From the NCBI GenBank assembly GCA_033032175.1, contig CM065326.1:10186001-10250000 (forward strand): 64,000 nt of DNA, in the 5' to 3' direction. Made by a program: the position numbers and the translations under genes. The notes beneath the pieces were generated by a model. The model ran no database searches. It was not told where the DNA came from and worked only from the letters and a program-made list of their open reading frames with translations. Positions 50,901-56,900 of the stretch are shown here, piece after piece (position 1 is the stretch's first letter; each line of letters starts with the position of its first letter). The stretch comes from Saturnia japonica. Lineage: Eukaryota > Arthropoda > Insecta > Lepidoptera > Saturniidae.

Positions 50901-53900
50901 CAACTACGGCCGTTCACGGGGTTTGTTTCGTAAGTCAAAATTTCCAGAACGAAAACGTTGGTACTAAAAACGTACCGTGCTTTCTTTTACAGTAGCTTCC
51001 CCGTACACATCATTAATCATTCGAGCTGTTTTTGCAATGCTGATGCTACGATGGAACTCATTTATGTAAATAACGCGGTATTTTAAGTTTTCTATTTTGT
51101 GAAAAGTATGATGTCAAAGAAAAATCAAATGGTGCTAAAACAAATGAATCACTGAATTCGAAACACAAATACACAAGTCTAAATTTGAAATAGACTTGAA
51201 TTTGGAATTCCTAACCAAACGCCAGATATTTGAGAGCAAAGTGGCCAGTTCAACAAAACGTCAATTTCATATGTAAAGAAAGACCTAATGTTAATATCAA
51301 AAGAACCAAAGACTGATGTCATGTTAGTTATGGCTTGCTATGGTTGTCCGGCCGGGACAATGAGTTGAAAATTCCCGGACATTTGGATGAAATAATCTTC
51401 ACGGTATGTCTAAAAAAACGTATGTATACGTTTCATTTCCTTTTTTCATTTAAACAGCTTGTGTTCGTTTTATTTTGTAATATATAATATTTGACAATAT
51501 CCGACTACACTACTGTAAAACAAATGAAATACCTGTCTTATAATCTACACTTCTTCCTGATGTAGTGTCGTAAGAAAAATAATTAGTGGGCTTTTATTTT
51601 TAGCATCAGATTAATAAATTAAGAATATTTTAGAAATTGAAATCATCTAATTAAGTTACTGCAATTTTTTTTAAATACATTTTTTTGCCTTCGTATTCCC
51701 ATTCCGCCCGGACGCTCCCCGGACACTTTTCAAAGTAGGGCTAATCCGGGGAAGCGCAGACGGATGACAGCCCTACTCTTAATATAGTGTTTTTCAACGG
51801 TTTCAGCCAGTTTCGCGTGCATCATTTCCATCCGGGTTTAACAAATTAACACTTATTAAATTGTGGTTATTTTTACCCAACGAGGAAACTATTTCCCACA
51901 GCACAATAACATAATCGTCATAAAATAATTACGTTTGTCATTGCATGATTGTAATTATTTATTATTATTTTAAGTGAATACCTACTTTGTTTGATTGATT
52001 GGCTTTCCTACTTAAGGAACTTGTAAGTAAATAGGAAGTTTTGTCCCCTTTTTACCCGACTGGTCAGAAGAAGAGAGGTAAGGCACAGAGAAAACCTCTC
52101 TGTTTTGGGCAACCCGATTAGTGAAATACCTTCATATAATTACTGTATACCAACCGTTTACCGTGCATTACGCTTGTTTGCCACCTAAAGGCCGGCTTTT
52201 CAATCAATAAATAACTTTGTTTGAGGAATAATTTTTAAATGTTGACAGGTTCTCTATAAATTATCTGTCAATACGTCAAAGTTATTCCCCAAATAAAGTT
52301 ATCTGAGGATTGGAAAATCGGCTCTAATTAATCTTATCGGGTCCTTTAACATCGGGTTTATGTATGTACATTCTTTGACATAAATAAGCTAAACGGGTTG
52401 ATGGATTTTAATGTAATTATTATGAGGTGTCGTTTGATTCATTTTAATTATGGCAGTGACATCGGCTATGTTTATATTTAAGTATGACGTAAGGAAATAA
52501 AAAAGAGGAATATAGTCTAAAAATTACTTTAAAATAAAAATAAAATCCGATTGCAAAACCGCTAGACAAAAACGAAAAAAAAACAAGCTCTATAATCAAT
52601 TCAGTTTTGTTTGAGCATTTACTTTTACTGATACTGTTTTTGATACTGTCGAATCGTATTAAAGATATCGAAAATTAAGTGGACCGTTGTCGTATAAGAT
52701 GCAAATTATTTCGCAGAAGCTTCCAAACAGATCGTATTTATATATTATAATTTATACATATTTAACCTCGAGAGATTCCTTCGGGGACTTTTGCACATTT
52801 TTAAATGTATTATTTACCTAAGATTTACTATTAGGTGTATTATAACAAACATTCAAACCTTTTAGCCATTTTAGAGTAATCAAATTAAAATATACACACA
52901 TCAAAAAAGTCTAAGCAACATGCGAGATATTACAAATTTTTCCATTTATATTAATTAATTTCTAAATATTTACTCAAACAAAGTGCGTAGGTAAGTAAAC
53001 TTTTTTGTTATTGATGACATACTGACTGGTTGTAAAAAAAAAATTTGATTATGTTTTGTTTTTTCATAAAATTCAAATGACTGCGAATTTGTTTGAATTT
53101 AAGTGCGTTTTAATTGCTACGTTTAGTCTTGATTTTATAATTTTACCAACCATTTAAATAAAGTTAGCGACAAAATTGAATTGTTAGATATTCTTTACGT
53201 CATGAAGCGACATCATTTGATGGCAGATGAAATGCAAAGAGCTGTAGGGATGTTGCAAGCGGGAAGTAATCAATCTCAGGTATCTCGACATTTTGGCATT
53301 CATAGAAGTGTTATTTGTCGTCTTTGGCAGAGCTACAATAAATACAGGAGAACCCGCTGAACAGCATCCAGGCCGTAAAAGGAGTACAACCACTCGGCAA
53401 GACCGGTACATACAACTGACTGCAAGACGCCAGCCGATGTTAACCGCTCGAGAGATAAGTTTGAGGCTACAAATTTCAAGTGGTGTTGATGTAAGTCCTC
53501 AGACTGTGCAAAATCGACTGCATGAGTATGGCCTACGAGCTCGACGCCCAATCAGGTGCCCACCGATACGTCACGGGTATCGCGCTCGTCGATATGAATG
53601 GTGTAGAGAACGCATAACATGGACCCAGGAACAATGGGATAAAATTATGTTTTCCGATGAGTCGCGATTCGGGTTTAAGCCTAATACAAGAAGGGTGCGA
53701 GTGTATCGTCGGCCCGGAAATACTGAAAGGCTCAGGTACGTTCAGGAAGTTCATCCATACAGCGGCTCAACAGTTATGTTATGGGCGGGTATTATGAAGA
53801 ACAGGCAAACTGAGCTCGTTTTTGTAAATGGAAATATGAATGCTAAAAATTACATAGAGGATATTCTCAGACCTTATGTCTACCCATTTGCACAAACCTT

Positions 53901-56900
53901 TGGCTCCGATTTTAGGTTAATGCATGACAATGCGCGTTCACATACAGCTCGGCGAACCAATGAATACTTTGCAACGGAGAACATCCGGGTATTGCCATGG
54001 CCTGCACAATCGCTAGATCTCAACCCCATCGAGCACGCATGGGACATGCTCCAGAGACGTGTTTTGAAGGACTTGGACGGAGCGACAACAACCCAACAGT
54101 TGAAGGATTTGCTACAATTCCAATGGGAGCGAATACCGCAAGATGACATAAACAGTCTCATTAATTCAATGAATAATCGTTGCCGACAAGTTCTGAATAG
54201 CAGAGGAGCCCATACTTTATATTAAATTGTTCTATTCTTTCACAATAAATACATTTTCTTTAGAAATTTCATTTTGTAAGAAAAAATTTTAGTTTCTTAT
54301 GTATCTTAGTTTCTACAGTATATTCTAATATTGTTCATTTCTGTTATTAAAAGAACTTATAAAGACAACAGCTGTTATATTTAGATCATAGAACCCTAAA
54401 GATATTATTTTAAAAATAAAATACAACGTTATAATGTGAAGAACCATCCTAAAATTTAAATTAGTACATGTTGCTTAGACTTTTTTGATGAGTGTATTAT
54501 AAACTGCACATTTAATATACCTATATACATCGCCAACTCGAAAGAAAAGAGCGTAGTATTGAACGAAGTGGAGATACGAGACCATTTTCGTACGTATTAT
54601 CGGCCTACGTAAGTTGTAAAAAATACATGCTTATTTTTTCTAAATTTAATGCTTGTAAGAATAATTCAATGTATAGTAGATGTGTTTATTTGTGGTTTAG
54701 TTTACTATACCTGGATATAACTCGTATAACAATAAAAATTAACAAAATAATACGCATACTACCGTATTCAGTTTTTGGTCTCGTCTTAGTCAATCTATTG
54801 CTGAATTATATCTATTGTATGAAAGTGAACGCGAAAAACAATAATTCAAGTACACACAAACGGACCAATTGAAGATTGTACCTAATAAAAAAAACGTTTA
54901 ACAATAAATAATGTTGGAAACGCGTCTGCTACATGTATATAAGGTCTATTAGTATCAATTGAGATCGATTACATTGATTCATCGTTAACGAAATTCAAGT
55001 ACGTTTTAGATTTATGTTTATAATCATCTCGACTTTATATGATACGTCTGGGTTATTTATGTCTGAGTTTCTTTAGTTTATTCTGTGATTCATAACTAAA
55101 ATCTATATTTATATTTGAACTGGCTGGCCCGGCAGACGTTGTTCTGCCATTTTTAGGGTTTCGCACCTCATAAGAAAGAAAAGGAAACCTTATAAGTCAC
55201 TTCGTTATCCGTCTGTCTGTCTGTCAAGACCCTTTTCTCAGGAGTGCATAAGGTATAAAGTTGAAATTAATATCAAACACTCAATACTGTACAAATACCA
55301 GAACTGGAATAATGAAATTCCGGCCAAACCACTATCTCTAGTAGTCATCTCTAGTAATTACATTACAAAACGCGATTACAAACTTATTTACAGCCGGTAA
55401 ACTGACCGCGGCATATATCTATGTATGGGGACAATAGTTTTCTAACGGCAAAGTTAAGTTTGTCCCTCAATATAGTTTATCATTTCGTTAAAATTGTTCG
55501 GTGCTTTCTTCAGTAATGTTACCAAATTATTTTGGTGAATGTGGCTGTATAATTATGGAACCCATCGTGCGAGAGCTCGACTCGTACATGACTGGTTTTT
55601 TTTTTTTATCGCAGCATAGCAAAGTGGTAACATTGTATGTACAGTGCACAGTAAGTACATCGTCAGTCGTTGCTGTCATGCCGGCCTGCTCCAATGTCTC
55701 TTCACATTATGTTTGAAGGACCTCATGTTGTATGAAGGAGGGAACACACTAGCCGGAAGACAGTTATATAGCTTCACAGTAAAGCAAAGATAAGTCGTAG
55801 CCTTTGTTCGTGCAGAGATGGAAGTTACCGTAAAGCTATGGCTCCGGAGCCCAGCACGTGTGGTTCTGTTATGAAAGGGAGAAGCGGGAATAGGTGCAAC
55901 ACGCTCAGTGAGCTAATGTCTCTGCGCAGCTGAATATTTTCCGGTAGTTATAGTTCGACTACAGCGCCACCTATCGGATTCTAGCAAAACTAATATATAT
56001 ATATGAATATAGCTTCTGCAGCACTTAACCGATTGAATAACAGGATCATTAATAGACGCAGACAAGATTATTAAATAAGAAAAAAAGTAGCGGGCCCGAC
56101 AGACGTTCAGCTCTTTCAGGTAATTAATAGCTCTGTGAGCTACCTATTGGGTTATATTCGTAACATGTCTATAAACCAAAAATATGACCTTAAAATCAAG
56201 TCATTCAGAAGTTATTAAAAATTACTAGCTGTGCCCCACGGTTTCGCCCGTATTAATTTTATCCGACAAACTTTCCACGGTGCCGACGTCTACGGACCCG
56301 TGTAAGCCAATCATTGTTGTCACTTCCCGTGGTTGCCTACAGCTTTCCAGATTGCTCGATACTCATGGTTACTGTTCCGCTTCTTAAAGTCATTGTGTGA
56401 AGTTATATAGCTCAATAATTATGACATAAAATAGTAAAATAATTTTTTGCTCGGTTCTCATCGGAAGGCCAGCGTTATGATTATGACTCACACTTTGTTC
56501 GCGTTCGCTACTATAGTCATAGACACGTACCGAATGATAAATTATTTTCATTTTCCAATATCTCCTAAACCATTCGTCCAAACGAAACGCTATAAAGGGC
56601 AAAGTTTATTTTTATAAAAACTTTTGTTCCTAAGGATTAATATGCTCATAAATCACTTTTTTATTTTCAACAAATCTTTGTCACAAAGTACCTTACTGTG
56701 GCATACTTACCCTTGAGCTGTTGCCACGCTTTCGCGGCTGAGTGCCTTAAGCGCTCGCCCCCAAGCCACGGTGAAGCTGTAAAAGCCGTCTGAGGCTACA
56801 GGGAATTTATGGCTAATAGTATAGTTAATAACTTGATCGCATTCAACTTTTTTTTTATACTGCAAATGTAGCAAAGAAGCATACGGCCCACCTGATGATA

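Noticed and set aside
50721..50933. 70-codon plus-strand frame
   Set aside because: Antisense to the decayed N-terminal half of the mariner transposase.
53880..54161. 93-codon minus-strand frame
   Set aside because: Antisense shadow of the Tc1 transposase.
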